Shown one piece after another: positions 7,550 through 16,229 of a stretch of DNA of 64,000 nt. Position numbers and translations under genes: made by a program. Within the stretch, counting starts at the first letter, position 1, and each line of letters starts with the position of its first letter. The stretch is from Streptomyces diastatochromogenes. GTDB lineage: Bacteria > Actinomycetota > Actinomycetes > Streptomycetales > Streptomycetaceae. The notes under the pieces were generated by a model. It made no database searches. It was given only the letters and a program-made list of their open reading frames with translations, and had not been told where the DNA came from. The stretch lies in NCBI GenBank assembly GCA_026913215.1, contig JAPTYK010000003.1, positions 1 through 64,000 on the forward strand, written 5' to 3'.

Positions 7550-9217
7550 ATGTGGATTCTCGGGCTGAACACCCCGCCGGCCGGCTGGCACGACACCGCG
7601 GCCTGTCTCATCGACGGTGAGGGCAGAGTCGTCGCCTTCTCCGAGCAGGAGCGGCACAGCAGGGTCAGGCACGCGATAGCGGAGGCGGGCAGTCAGCCGG
7701 TCGACGCCGTGGCCTACTGTCTGGCGCGGGCCGGGATCACCCTGCGCGACGTGGACGTCGTGGCCGTCGGGTGGGACGACCGTCAGCTGTTCCCCGGGCG
7801 GTTCGCCGATGACAGGGACTTCCTGGAGCAGGCGCTCGGAAGCTCCTTCGACGGGGTCCACGTGCCCGAGCTGGTCCGTGTCCCGCACCACAGGGCGCAT
7901 GCCGCGTCCTCCTTCTACGCCTCGCCGTTCGCCAAGGCCGCCGTGCTTGTGGCCGACGGCAACGGGGAGAACGAGTCCACGACCGTCTGGACCTTCGCCG
8001 ACGGCGCGGAGCCGGTGCTGCACCAGAGCTGGCCCCGTACCGCGTCGCTCGGCTACGCCTACAACGCGGCTTCCGTCTGGCTCGGCTTCAACCACCTCAA
8101 CGCCGGCAAGACCATGGGCCTGGCCGCCTACGGGCGTGCCCGGGGCCTGGAGGTGGAGCGGCTGGTGAAGGTGGGCGGCGGCGACTACCGGTTGGCCGTC
8201 GCGCCGCTCGCCGAGCGTCCCGGCCGGTCCACGGACGAGGACCTCGGGCGGGACTACCAGCGGATGCTGCTCGCCTGGCGCGAGGTCTACTCGAAGGTCG
8301 CCGGCGTCGCCGGTCCGAGCGCGCCGCTGGAGCGGCTGCACGAGGACCCGGCCGCCGTGCTCGTCGCCTACACCGCGCAGCGGATCGTCGAGGACGTGAT
8401 GGGCGAGCTGAGCCACGCGGCGCGGCAGGCGGCCGGCGTCGAGGAGCTGTGCCTGGCCGGCGGCATAGCCCTGAACTGCAGTGCCAACGGTCAGCTGCCG
8501 GGCCCCGTCTTCGTTCCGCCGGTACCGCACGACGCGGGCGTCGCGCTCGGTGCCGCCTGGACCGTCCGTCCGCCCGTCCGGCGCGAAGGACCGATCAGCC
8601 CCTATCTCGGCGTGGCCATCGGAGGCACGGGAGACCGCGCGCCCGAGCAGGACACCTCGGGTCTCGTCCGCTCGGAGGCTTCGGTGGAGCGGGTCACCGA
8701 CCTCCTCCTGGACCACCGCGTCGGTGCCGTGGCGCAGGGCCGCGCGGAGGTCGGACCGCGTGCGCTGTGCCACCGCTCGATCATCGCCCTGCCGGACACC
8801 GCGGACGTGCACACACGGGTGAACCAGATCAAGGACCGTGAGCAGTGGCGCCCCTTCGCGGGTGTCACCCGGCCCGAGTACGGCTCCCTGCTCTGGGAGA
8901 GGCAGGAGCATCTGAACCGGTACATGCTGGGTGCCGCGCGCACCACCGCTCATGCCGGTGCGGTGGCTCCCGGTGTCGTGCACGTCGACGGCACCACTCG
9001 CCCGCAGGTTCTGGAGGGGGACGAGGCTCCGGTGGTGGGCGCCGTGCTGGACAGGCTGTCGGCGCTGGGTCAGCCGGCGGTGCTTCTCAACACGTCGTTC
9101 AACGGTCGCGGCGAACCGATCGTGAACACGTCGTACGACGCGCTGCGCGCCTTCCGGAGGATGGACCTGGACTTCCTGGTCCTGGGGGACGTGCTCTACG
9201 AGAAGCGGGGCCGATAG
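7550..9217 (+). CDS. Carbamoyltransferase, CmcH/NodU family
   Basis: The 555-residue protein has the two-part layout of O-carbamoyltransferases. The N-terminal Kae1-like domain carries VPHHRAHAASSFYAS (near 105-119) and ADGNGENESTTVW. The C-terminal part carries EVGPRALCHRSII and REQWRPFAGV. Such enzymes transfer a carbamoyl group from carbamoyl phosphate to a hydroxyl, usually on a sugar or polyketide natural product. It starts at ATG 7550, divergent from tap. It stands alone between maintenance genes, about 12 kb from the enediyne core genes. It could decorate that product or belong to an unrelated pathway. Confidence 0.85.
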   Translation: MWILGLNTPPAGWHDTAACLIDGEGRVVAFSEQERHSRVRHAIAEAGSQPVDAVAYCLARAGITLRDVDVVAVGWDDRQLFPGRFADDRDFLEQALGSSFDGVHVPELVRVPHHRAHAASSFYASPFAKAAVLVADGNGENESTTVWTFADGAEPVLHQSWPRTASLGYAYNAASVWLGFNHLNAGKTMGLAAYGRARGLEVERLVKVGGGDYRLAVAPLAERPGRSTDEDLGRDYQRMLLAWREVYSKVAGVAGPSAPLERLHEDPAAVLVAYTAQRIVEDVMGELSHAARQAAGVEELCLAGGIALNCSANGQLPGPVFVPPVPHDAGVALGAAWTVRPPVRREGPISPYLGVAIGGTGDRAPEQDTSGLVRSEASVERVTDLLLDHRVGAVAQGRAEVGPRALCHRSIIALPDTADVHTRVNQIKDREQWRPFAGVTRPEYGSLLWERQEHLNRYMLGAARTTAHAGAVAPGVVHVDGTTRPQVLEGDEAPVVGAVLDRLSALGQPAVLLNTSFNGRGEPIVNTSYDALRAFRRMDLDFLVLGDVLYEKRGR

Positions 9218-9266
9218 CGTCCTGGCGTCGGTCCTCGGCAGGGGCGGCGCTGGGTGGGTGAGGGGT

Positions 9267-9399
9267 TATCACGGCGTGATAGGTCCCCGGCCCTCGGCGC
9301 AGACGCTCCTCGGCGGGCGAGGGGTTATCACGGCGTGATAGCTCTTCGGCCTCCCGTGAAGACGGTCCTCGGCGGGTGAAGGGTTATCACGGCGTGATA
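9267..9399. repeat. parS: Three direct copies of TATCACGGCGTGATA: candidate parS centromere
   Basis: The 15-bp dyad occurs at 9267-9281, 9326-9340 and 9385-9399, exactly 59 bp apart. Similar flanking sequence (CTCGGCGGG upstream, GGGT directly before) makes this a degenerate 59-bp tandem repeat. Two more copies, in opposite orientation, lie inside parB. Phased copies directly upstream of parA-parB are the usual layout of a plasmid partition site. The sequence differs from the chromosomal ParB site TGTTTCACGTGAAACA. Confidence 0.85.
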
Positions 9400-9474
9400 G
9401 GTCGGGGAGAGTTCGTAAGTTTACTAACGTGTCGATGGGGCAAGTTGATCTAAGTCGTTAGTAGAGTGACGGTC

Positions 9475-10722
9475 ATGACGTCACCTGACACGGGCGGCGA
9501 CCGGGAGAAGGTCGTCACCAAACTCACCAGTGCCCTTCGGCAGGACCTCAAGGTCCGTGCCGCACTCCACGGCCTCGACATGCAGGACGCCGTCGAAGCC
9601 GGCATCACCGCCTGGCGGGGACTGGGTTCGAATCCCGCGGCCGTCGACACCGGGGGCGCGGAGACCTACTCGACCTTCCTTCCCGCGAGTCTGTGGGAGG
9701 GGTTCCGCAACGACTGCAAGGACCGTGGTGTCTCGCTGACCCAGGGCGTCGCTCAGGCGGTGAGCCTTTGGCTCGACAACAATCCGGTTCCTGAGGTCAG
9801 GCGTCCCGCGATGGTCCGGCGGATCGTCGTCTGCAACCAGAAGGGCGGTGTCGGCAAGACCGCGATCACCGCCGGTCTCGGTGAAGCCCTTGCCGAGGAT
9901 CCTGCCGCGCTCGTGCCGGTCCGTGTCTCCAAGCACTTCGCCGCGCTGCTCGAAGAGGAGGACCGGCCGGAGGACCCGTTGGCTCTGGAGGACCTTCCCG
10001 GCCTCGGTCAGCGCGTGCTTCTCGTGGACTTCGACCCGCAGGGTCACCTCACCCGGCAGCTCGGGCACGAGCTGCTTCCGATGGGGGGCGACTCGCTCAC
10101 CAATCACATGGCCGGGGACGGCAAGGGGGAGTTGAGCGACCTCGTCGTCACCGTCGACGAAGACCGTTTCGGCGACAGGCTGCACCTTCTGCCCGCCTGC
10201 ACCGACGCGTTCCTTCTCGATGTGCGCATCGCTTCCGTGCGGGCCAGGGAGGCCGCGCTCGAGCGCGCGCTGCGCACCATCGAGGCCGACTACGACGTCG
10301 TGCTCATCGACTGTCCGCCGAGCCTCGGCATCAGCATGGACGCGGCCCTGTACTTCGGGCGGCGCAGGGACAACGAGGACACCGGGAACTCGGGTGCGCT
10401 CATCGTCGTCCAGGCCGAGGACAGCAGTGCCGACGCCTATGGTCTGCTCACCTCCCAGATCGAGGACATGCGGAGCGACCTCGCCCTGGACATGGACTAC
10501 CTCGGCCTCGTCGTGAATCACTACGACGCCCGGCGCGGTTACATCGCGACCTCGTCCCTCCAGGCGTGGATGGACATAAAGGATCCCCGGGTCGTCGGTG
10601 TCGTCGGCGATCTGAAGGAGCAGAAGGAAGCCGTCCGGGCCAAGCGCCCCCTGCTCGCCTACGCGCCCCGGTGCGAGCAGTCCATCGCCATCCGTGCCCT
10701 CGCCCGGGAGATCAGCAAGTGA
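9475..10722 (+). CDS. parA: ParA partition ATPase with N-terminal DNA-binding extension
   Basis: ParA/Soj-type ATPase with deviant Walker A NQKGGVGKT (about residues 121-129), Walker A' LLVDFDPQGHL (about 182) and LIDCPPSLG (about 278). It moves ParB-bound plasmid copies apart. The first ~110 residues are unusual: two short segments (LTSALRQDLKVRAALHGLDM and STFLPASLWEGFRNDCKDRG) each look like strand-helix-helix units of ribbon-helix-helix repressors, which would allow autoregulation. ATG 9475 is chosen, and GTG 9466 is an alternative. The intervals GTAAGTTTACTAAC and CTAAGTCGTTAGTAG just upstream look like operator half-sites. parB overlaps its stop. Confidence 0.85.
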   Translation: MTSPDTGGDREKVVTKLTSALRQDLKVRAALHGLDMQDAVEAGITAWRGLGSNPAAVDTGGAETYSTFLPASLWEGFRNDCKDRGVSLTQGVAQAVSLWLDNNPVPEVRRPAMVRRIVVCNQKGGVGKTAITAGLGEALAEDPAALVPVRVSKHFAALLEEEDRPEDPLALEDLPGLGQRVLLVDFDPQGHLTRQLGHELLPMGGDSLTNHMAGDGKGELSDLVVTVDEDRFGDRLHLLPACTDAFLLDVRIASVRAREAALERALRTIEADYDVVLIDCPPSLGISMDAALYFGRRRDNEDTGNSGALIVVQAEDSSADAYGLLTSQIEDMRSDLALDMDYLGLVVNHYDARRGYIATSSLQAWMDIKDPRVVGVVGDLKEQKEAVRAKRPLLAYAPRCEQSIAIRALAREISK

Positions 10723-11843
10723 GCAAGGCCAAGAACCTCGGCGTCGGCGCGTCTTTCGCGCAGGCCCGTCCGATCAGCGCCCGCCGCGCCGCGATCGGTG
10801 CCGCCACGACGGCGCCGACCGCCGGAGTACCGGACCCCACCGAGCTCCCGCTCGACCTCATCAGCCAGAACCCCGACAATCCGCGCGAGGAACTCCGCGA
10901 CCTGGAGGGCCTGGCCGAGAGCATCCGGGAGATCGGGCTCGTCAACGCCATCACCGTCGCCACCGTCGACGCCTATCTGGCGGAGCGGCCCGAGAGGTCG
11001 GAAGAGCTCGACGAGGGGACCCGCTACATCGTCATCGACGGCCACCGCCGTCTCGAAGGCGCCCGGATCGCCGGCGCGAGCACGATCCGGGTCAGCGTCA
11101 ACAACAAGCTCGTCGCCACCGACGAAGCCCTCCTGGAAGCCGCGTTCGTCGCCAACATCCAGCGCGACGACATGAACCCCATCGAGCAGGCGCACGCCCT
11201 CAAGAGCCTCGTGCAGTTCTACGGTTCCCAGAACAAGGCCGCCAAGAGGCTCGGCATCGGGCAGTCCACCATCTCCTCCAAGCTGTCCATCCTCGATCTC
11301 GATCCGGTTCTGCAGGCCGATCTCGTCGAGGGGCGCCGGACGATCGAGCACGTCCGCAACCTGTCCAAGCTGTCCCCCGAGGAGCAGCGGGCCAAGGCCG
11401 ACGCACGGGCCGAGGCCGCCGACCGGAAGTCCACGGCCAAGCGCGAGCTATCACGCCGTGATAACCCCCGTGATGGGGCGACCCCTTCGCGCGCCGCGAC
11501 TTCCGGGCCGGACGAGATCGCGGGCGAGCTATCACGCCGTGATAACCCCGGCAGCGGTCCGGACAGTGGGCGCGTGCCGGGAGAGGACGTTCCGGCCCAG
11601 CGGAACGGCTCGGACGCTCGGGACCTCCAGGTGCCGTGGCACGACGGCGCGGCGCTGATGGACACCGCCTTCGACCGGCTGGACGCCAGTCAGCGGAGCG
11701 AGTTCATCCTGCGGTACTTCCGGCGCAGCCAGGGAGTCGAGGCCGTCATCACGGACATGAGGGGAACCCTCCCTCCGCAGGCCCGTTCCTCGCTCGCGGC
11801 GATCCTTCAGCGGGTTTCCGCCGGTCTGCTGGACGACGTGTAG
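10719..11843 (+). CDS. parB: ParB centromere-binding protein
   Basis: The 374-residue protein has a ParB N-terminal nuclease-like domain (LPLDLISQNPDNPREEL, IDGHRRLEGARIAG, ANIQRDDMNPIEQA) and the central helix-turn-helix QNKAAKRLGIGQSTISSKLS (about 170-190). A low-complexity linker and a C-terminal dimerisation region follow. It starts at GTG 10719 overlapping the parA stop (GTGA). The linker contains the peptide ELSRRDNP twice (near residues 242 and 269), because each copy of the parS-like dyad inside the gene is translated in the same frame. It should bind these sites and the upstream array. Confidence 0.9.
   Translation: MSKAKNLGVGASFAQARPISARRAAIGAATTAPTAGVPDPTELPLDLISQNPDNPREELRDLEGLAESIREIGLVNAITVATVDAYLAERPERSEELDEGTRYIVIDGHRRLEGARIAGASTIRVSVNNKLVATDEALLEAAFVANIQRDDMNPIEQAHALKSLVQFYGSQNKAAKRLGIGQSTISSKLSILDLDPVLQADLVEGRRTIEHVRNLSKLSPEEQRAKADARAEAADRKSTAKRELSRRDNPRDGATPSRAATSGPDEIAGELSRRDNPGSGPDSGRVPGEDVPAQRNGSDARDLQVPWHDGAALMDTAFDRLDASQRSEFILRYFRRSQGVEAVITDMRGTLPPQARSSLAAILQRVSAGLLDDV
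11449..11544. promoter_or_regulatory. parS: Two parS-like sites inside parB
   Basis: TATCACGCCGTGATA, the reverse complement of the upstream repeats, occurs at 11449-11463 and 11530-11544. Both have the same flanks (GAGC before, ACCCC after), 81 bp apart and in frame with each other, encoding the repeated peptide ELSRRDNP. This places centromere sites on both sides of the parA and parB coding regions. Confidence 0.8.
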
Positions 11844-11857
11844 CAGCCTGACGAAGC

Positions 11858-11894
11858 GCCCCTGCCCTCCGTGTGCGTCGTGGTGGGCAGGGGC
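11858..11894. terminator. Hairpin after parB
   Basis: Arms GCCCCTGCCC and GGGCAGGGGC (10 bp, perfect) enclose a 17-base loop. TTTC follows, 15 bp after the parB stop. Confidence 0.6.
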
Positions 11895-11976
11895 TTTCGT
11901 GTGTCCGGAGAGGTCCGGCGGATAGCCTGCTCCCGCCGCGAGGCGGGGGGTCGAGCGGGGAAGGGGAAGGGGAGCG

Positions 11977-12642
11977 GTGCAGCAGTCACGGAACGATGTC
12001 CAGGTGTGGGCCCTGCGGGTCCCCGGGGTCGCCTCGTCCTCGCTCGATCTGTCGGCGCTCGACGGGGAGGAGCGGCGGCGGCTGGACGTCTTCGTCCACG
12101 ACGTCGACCGGGTGCGCTACGGCTTCGCGCATGCGGCGCTTCGTACGGTCCTGGGCGTCCTCACCGGCTCGGCGCCGGAACGGCTCCGCTTCGCCCGTGC
12201 TTCCTGCCCGTGCTGCGGCGGGCCGCACGGGCGGCCCGTACTCGCTTCCTCCGGGGTGGAGTTCTCGCTGTCCTACAGCGGGGAGCTGGTCCTCATCGGT
12301 GTCGCGTCGGATGCGGTCGGCGTCGACGTGGAGCCGGTGCCGGAGTTGGAGGTCGCGGAGCAGCTCGCGAGGGTCCTGCATCCGGCGGAGTGCGAGGAGG
12401 TCGGGGCGGCGCTCCCGGAGGACCGGCCGGCGGTCTTCGCCCGGTTGTGGGCGCGCAAGGAGGCGTACCTCAAGGGTCTGGGTACGGGGCTCGGGCGTGG
12501 GGCGGCGGTGGACGATGTCCGTGGCGACCTTCCGGGCTGGTGGCTGACGGACCTTTCCGTGGAGCGGGGGTACGCGGTCGCGCTCGCGGTGGGCTCTCCG
12601 GTGCCTTCGACGGTCCGTGTGCATCGCGCGCTGCCGGGGTGA
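11977..12642 (+). CDS. Sfp-type 4'-phosphopantetheinyl transferase
   Basis: This 221-residue enzyme should transfer phosphopantetheine from CoA to carrier-protein serines. It shows the Sfp signatures FSLSYSGELVLIGVA, the metal-binding VGVDVEPV (D and E) and LWARKEAYLKG (E and K). A Cys-rich CPCCGGPHG precedes the first motif. It starts at GTG 11977 after GGGGAAGGGGAG. The enediyne PKS carries its own PPTase domain, so this enzyme may serve the A-PCP didomain at 55360-57132 instead. That partner is inferred. Confidence 0.9.
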   Translation: MQQSRNDVQVWALRVPGVASSSLDLSALDGEERRRLDVFVHDVDRVRYGFAHAALRTVLGVLTGSAPERLRFARASCPCCGGPHGRPVLASSGVEFSLSYSGELVLIGVASDAVGVDVEPVPELEVAEQLARVLHPAECEEVGAALPEDRPAVFARLWARKEAYLKGLGTGLGRGAAVDDVRGDLPGWWLTDLSVERGYAVALAVGSPVPSTVRVHRALPG

Positions 12643-12771
12643 TCGTGCGGTCGTGTCGTGCGACGGCGAAGTGCGCACGAATGAAGGTGCCTGGCCGGAC
12701 CAGGGATCCATAGCGTGGCGAAAGCGTCACTCAGGAGTGACTGACTGGAACCCGGACAAGGAGTCCCATCC

Positions 12772-13656
12772 ATGTACCTCGCACACGGAGCGCCCGGAGC
12801 GCACGGAGCGGCTGGCATGGCCGACATGGCAGGCATGGCCGGCGCGGCCGGTGCGCACGCGGGCCACGACATGGGAGGGGCGGCCGTCTCGACCCTCGAC
12901 ACGGTGGGTGCCGTCTTCTTCATCGGATGGACGGTGGCGATGTGGCTGGCCGTCGTCGTACTGGCGTACGCGAACCGAGGGCCGGTTCGTCCGTGGCTGT
13001 ACAAGACCGCCGTCGGTCTCATCGGTCTCGGCGTGGTCGGGCAGCTCGGCCACTTCCAGGAGCACGTGTCGCAGGCCGGCTACTGGGTGGCGAACCCGTA
13101 CTCCCCCGCCTGGATGACTCCCTGGGCGATGAGCCTCGCGCGGGGCATGGGGCAGATCGATCCGACCAAGCCCACGCTGGGCATGGAGATCCTGCACCTC
13201 ACGGGCAACTTCATCTTCCTCGCCGGTCTCGTCGGCATCGTCCTGATCACCAAGCGGGCGACCGGGCACCTCAAGTCCCGCAAGTGGGCCAAGATGGGCG
13301 TCTGGATGCAGGGCATCCACGGCATCGAGCACATCGTGCTGACCGCGTCCATCGCGCTGGGTGCCAGCCGGGCGATCGGCCTGTCCACGTGGTTCGGCCT
13401 GATCGATCCGGGGCCGGCGCTGGTGACGTACCGGGTGTGGTGGCACTTCGTCGCCAACCTGATCGGCACGGGCATCCTCGCGATCTCCCTCTACCACCTG
13501 CGGAAGGAGAGGCGCGCGGTCAAGGACGGCTACGCCGCCGACGCGCAGCTGGAGGGGAAGCCGGAGGAGAAGGCCGCCGACACCCTGTCCTGCGAGCTGT
13601 TCCCCGCCTCCGAGGAAGACGTCGTGCGCTCGCCCGCTCTGGCGAACCGCTCCTGA
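12772..13656 (+). CDS. His-rich multi-pass membrane protein (DUF6008-like)
   Basis: The 294-residue protein starts with a Gly/Ala/Met/His-rich segment (GMADMAGMAGAAGAHAGHDM). Five or six hydrophobic helices follow, and a charged C-terminal tail. Conserved-looking His residues sit in or near helices: GQLGHFQEHV, ILHLTGNF, QGIHGIEHIV and WWHFVANL. The spacing suggests haem or metal binding in the membrane. A redox or transport role is possible but unproved. It starts at ATG 12772 after AAGGAG. Similar proteins are, as far as I recall, found in or near natural product clusters. No enzyme name is justified. Confidence 0.6.
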   Translation: MYLAHGAPGAHGAAGMADMAGMAGAAGAHAGHDMGGAAVSTLDTVGAVFFIGWTVAMWLAVVVLAYANRGPVRPWLYKTAVGLIGLGVVGQLGHFQEHVSQAGYWVANPYSPAWMTPWAMSLARGMGQIDPTKPTLGMEILHLTGNFIFLAGLVGIVLITKRATGHLKSRKWAKMGVWMQGIHGIEHIVLTASIALGASRAIGLSTWFGLIDPGPALVTYRVWWHFVANLIGTGILAISLYHLRKERRAVKDGYAADAQLEGKPEEKAADTLSCELFPASEEDVVRSPALANRS

Positions 13657-13675
13657 CGCGCCACCGAACGTGACC

Positions 13676-13704
13676 TGTGGGACCGCGCGATGCGCGGTCC
13701 CACA
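13676..13704. terminator. Bidirectional hairpin terminator
   Basis: A 13-bp stem (TGTGGGACCGCGC with its complement) with a 3-base loop lies between the converging membrane-protein and MerR genes. Confidence 0.75.
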
Positions 13705-13714
13705 CGCGTTTGCG

Positions 13715-14368
13715 TCAGGAACGGGTCTCACCCGCCCCGGACACCACGAACGGCGGCGCCGGGGCAGCGCTCCTTCCCGTCCGGGCCAGACGGCGCAGGG
13801 CGGACAGGAGGCTGTCGCCGAGTACGGTGCCGACGACCAGGCCCTCGGCGCGGCCGGGGGCGTCCTCGCAGGAGCGCAGGACCTCCTCGTCGACCGCGGC
13901 GATCCTCCCGGCCGCCTCCGCGTAGTCGTCGAGGCGAGCGACGAAGCGCTCCTGGCCCAGCTCGCACAGGACGTCCAGGAGCTCCACGACCCTGGCGAAC
14001 TCCGGACCGTCCACCGGGGCTTTCCATCCCTGGCGCTCGGTGAGGGAGCGGACCGTCGCGATGGTCCGCGGGTCCGCCGCGAGGGGGGCGAGCGGGCCCG
14101 CGCCGGGCCCGCCGGCCGTCAGTTCCTCCGGGTCGAAGGTCCGGTCGGGGTCGTCCAGGGCGGTCACGATGGACCGGATCCGGGAGATGGTCAGGCCGCC
14201 GGGGTCCAGGAGCGCACGGATCAGGCGGAGCCTGTGCACGTGGTCCTCGGTGTAGTGGGCCTGGTTGCTGCTGGTGAGCAGGCCGGAGGGGAGCAGGCCC
14301 TCGCGGAGGTAGTACTTGATCGTGGCGGTGGACACGCCACTGGCGCGGCTGAGTTCCGCGATGCGCAT
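13715..14368 (-). CDS. MerR-family transcriptional regulator
   Basis: The N-terminus is a MerR winged helix: MRIAELSRASGVSTATIKYY, then the wing region REGLLPSG and helix YTEDHVHRLRLIRALLDPGG. An approximately 120-residue helical effector region follows with no Cys cluster, so it is not a typical metal sensor. The start was set at 14368 because AGGAG lies just before and the MerR domain begins exactly there. The open frame continues upstream without conserved sequence. Its target is unknown; no MerR-type dyad was recognised. Confidence 0.85.
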   Translation of the reverse strand: MRIAELSRASGVSTATIKYYLREGLLPSGLLTSSNQAHYTEDHVHRLRLIRALLDPGGLTISRIRSIVTALDDPDRTFDPEELTAGGPGAGPLAPLAADPRTIATVRSLTERQGWKAPVDGPEFARVVELLDVLCELGQERFVARLDDYAEAAGRIAAVDEEVLRSCEDAPGRAEGLVVGTVLGDSLLSALRRLARTGRSAAPAPPFVVSGAGETRS

Positions 14369-14376
14369 GCGTGCTC

Positions 14377-16092
14377 CTAGGGGTGCGGGGCGTGTCGTGT
14401 GCCGGTGGGAACGTGGTGCTGCGGGGCTTGCCGCGTGTCCTGGGGAACGCGCTGGGGCGGGACCGGCCGGTTGTGCCATTGGACGCGGCAGCGCCAGCAC
14501 AGACCGTTGGGTGCGGGTCGGCCGCACGTGCCGTCACGGCCCGGGCAGCCGGTGCTGATCGCGGCGTCGGGCCCGGGGTCCTGCGTCGGCTCCTCGTCCG
14601 GACGGCAGCCTTTGCAGAGGCCCGAGTTCCCGAAGTGGTGGGGGGCGTGGCAGTTGGGGCACTGCTCCACGATCCGTCGGACGGGGGGCGCGGGGCGGGG
14701 CTCGGGGATCTGGCGCGGAGCGGCCGCGGCGGCGGCCCGGGCGACGGCCGCTCTTTTGTCCGCCGCGCGGTCCAGGTGGAATTGCCGACATGCCCGGCAT
14801 TCCATGCCGGTGGACCAGAGGACTCCCGCTTCGCAGTCCGGGTTGGCACAGCCCCAGTGGGGGAGCGCGACGCCCAGCAGCCAGCGGCCGATGTCCTGGA
14901 TGTCTTCGAGCATGGTGCGTGCGAGGCGCAGGGTGAGCCGGGCCTGCAGGCGCTCGACCCCCATGCCGTCGTCGATCTGGCGGCTGATCTCCCGGGCGAT
15001 CCGCCGCTGCATGTAGGCGTTGACGTCGGACAGCAGGAAACGGACCGGCTCCAGGACGGCGTGGACTCGTGGGCTGAAGGTCGGCTGGGGGCCCCGGTAG
15101 GGCTTCGCTCCGGTGCCGGGGGTCTTGGGGGAGGGGGTGGTCTTGTCGCCCGCGCGCAGCGCGTCATCACCCGGTGTGCCGCTGAGCCGCGGTGTCGCGA
15201 GGCGGTTTTCCACAGGTTTTGCCTGCTTCTCAACCTGAACTTCGCCTACGGCGGGTGACACAAGCGGCGTCTCGTTCTCTGGTCGGTCAATCCTGAGGTC
15301 TTCCTTATACGTGAGCGAAGGGTCGTCAGATGGGGGTCCCGATGGGTCATCAGAAACAGAAGACAGCCCGGTCGGTTGGTCATGGACGAGGAAGAGGTGG
15401 CGTCCCTGGTGCCCGGCGCGGCGCTGGAGGCTGATCCAGCCGGACTCCTCCAGCTCGTCGACGATGCGGCCCGCCGCTTCGACGGTGATGGGGCGGCCGG
15501 CGCGTCGGCCGGAGTGATGGCGCAGGAAGTTGGCGAGGACGGTCTCGGTGAGGGGGATGTTGCGCACGACGCAGTAGGCGATCACGGCGTACGCGCGAAG
15601 TGCCCGGGGCCGCAGGTGCTCGCTCGTCACCACGGGCAGCCAGATGTACCGCTCGTTGGGGGTCAGGGGGCGGACCCGGCGGCGCGCGGTGGTGCCGCAG
15701 CCGCCCGGGAGGGAGCGGCGCCGGCTGTCGGGGAGCTCGATCACCCCGTCGGGAGCGGGGGAGCGCAGTTCGGCCAGGCCGCGCTTCACGGTCGAGGGGG
15801 AGAGCTCGAGGTACGACGCGAGGGTCTTCAGGCCCGCCGTACAGCCGTCCAGGCGCAGTCCGAGCGCCTTGACCTTGATGTAGACGTTCAGGGCGGCGTC
15901 GCTGTAGTAGGGGGATTCGACGAGCCGCATCGGCACCTTCACCCGTCCCCGGCGGAGGGGAGTGGGGGTGGACCAGCCGGTTACCGCTTGAGGTTGGCTG
16001 GAATCTTTCGATGAAGAATGGCCATCAAAGCGACTTTCCGGCTCGGAAAGGTGCGCGTGGGGCTGGAGAATCGCAGAACTTTGGTTCATCAT
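14377..16092 (-). CDS. Winged-helix/zinc-ribbon protein of linear plasmids
   Basis: This 571-residue protein has an N-terminal winged helix (LKTLASYLELSPSTVKRGLA, about residues 83-102) and a second DNA-binding-like region (about 160-230). A variable middle follows, then a C-terminal half with three Cys-rich clusters of zinc-ribbon type: CANPDCEAG..CRACRQFH, CPNCHAPHHFGNSGLCKGC and CPGRDGTCG..LCWRC. The start at 16092 has GGAG eight bases before. Proteins of this layout occur on Streptomyces linear plasmids and may take part in replication or regulation. The function is not established from the sequence. Confidence 0.6.
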   Translation of the reverse strand: MMNQSSAILQPHAHLSEPESRFDGHSSSKDSSQPQAVTGWSTPTPLRRGRVKVPMRLVESPYYSDAALNVYIKVKALGLRLDGCTAGLKTLASYLELSPSTVKRGLAELRSPAPDGVIELPDSRRRSLPGGCGTTARRRVRPLTPNERYIWLPVVTSEHLRPRALRAYAVIAYCVVRNIPLTETVLANFLRHHSGRRAGRPITVEAAGRIVDELEESGWISLQRRAGHQGRHLFLVHDQPTGLSSVSDDPSGPPSDDPSLTYKEDLRIDRPENETPLVSPAVGEVQVEKQAKPVENRLATPRLSGTPGDDALRAGDKTTPSPKTPGTGAKPYRGPQPTFSPRVHAVLEPVRFLLSDVNAYMQRRIAREISRQIDDGMGVERLQARLTLRLARTMLEDIQDIGRWLLGVALPHWGCANPDCEAGVLWSTGMECRACRQFHLDRAADKRAAVARAAAAAAPRQIPEPRPAPPVRRIVEQCPNCHAPHHFGNSGLCKGCRPDEEPTQDPGPDAAISTGCPGRDGTCGRPAPNGLCWRCRVQWHNRPVPPQRVPQDTRQAPQHHVPTGTRHAPHP

Positions 16093-16190
16093 GAGGTGGT
16101 CTCCGTGGTGGGAGGCATAACAGGCCGTCGTGCGATGGCTTGTTCGGTTCTGGCAGAACCAGATGTGCGCGTCCCTGGGCTGGCACCCAG

Positions 16191-16229
16191 GACGGGCCTT
16201 CGCCCGTCGAGTTGGCAACTCGACGGGCG
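16191..16229. terminator. Overlapping hairpins downstream of the afsA-like gene
   Basis: A 13-bp perfect stem at 16201-16229 (CGCCCGTCGAGTT) overlaps a smaller hairpin at 16191-16208 (GACGGGC arms). The mutually exclusive pair could act as terminator and antiterminator in the 5' leader of the gene at 14377-16092. More simply, it ends transcription of the afsA-like gene. Confidence 0.5.

Noticed and set aside
7424..8983. 519-codon open frame antisense to the carbamoyltransferase
   Set aside because: The carbamoyltransferase motifs lie on the plus strand; the antisense frame is a shadow.
9267..9399. CRISPR array, because of equally spaced repeats
   Set aside because: Only three 15-bp dyads with similar, not unique, spacers lie beside parAB and inside parB. 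The partition site explains them.
9267..9399. Chromosomal-type parS
   Set aside because: The sequence does not match TGTTTCACGTGAAACA, so it is treated as a plasmid-specific site.
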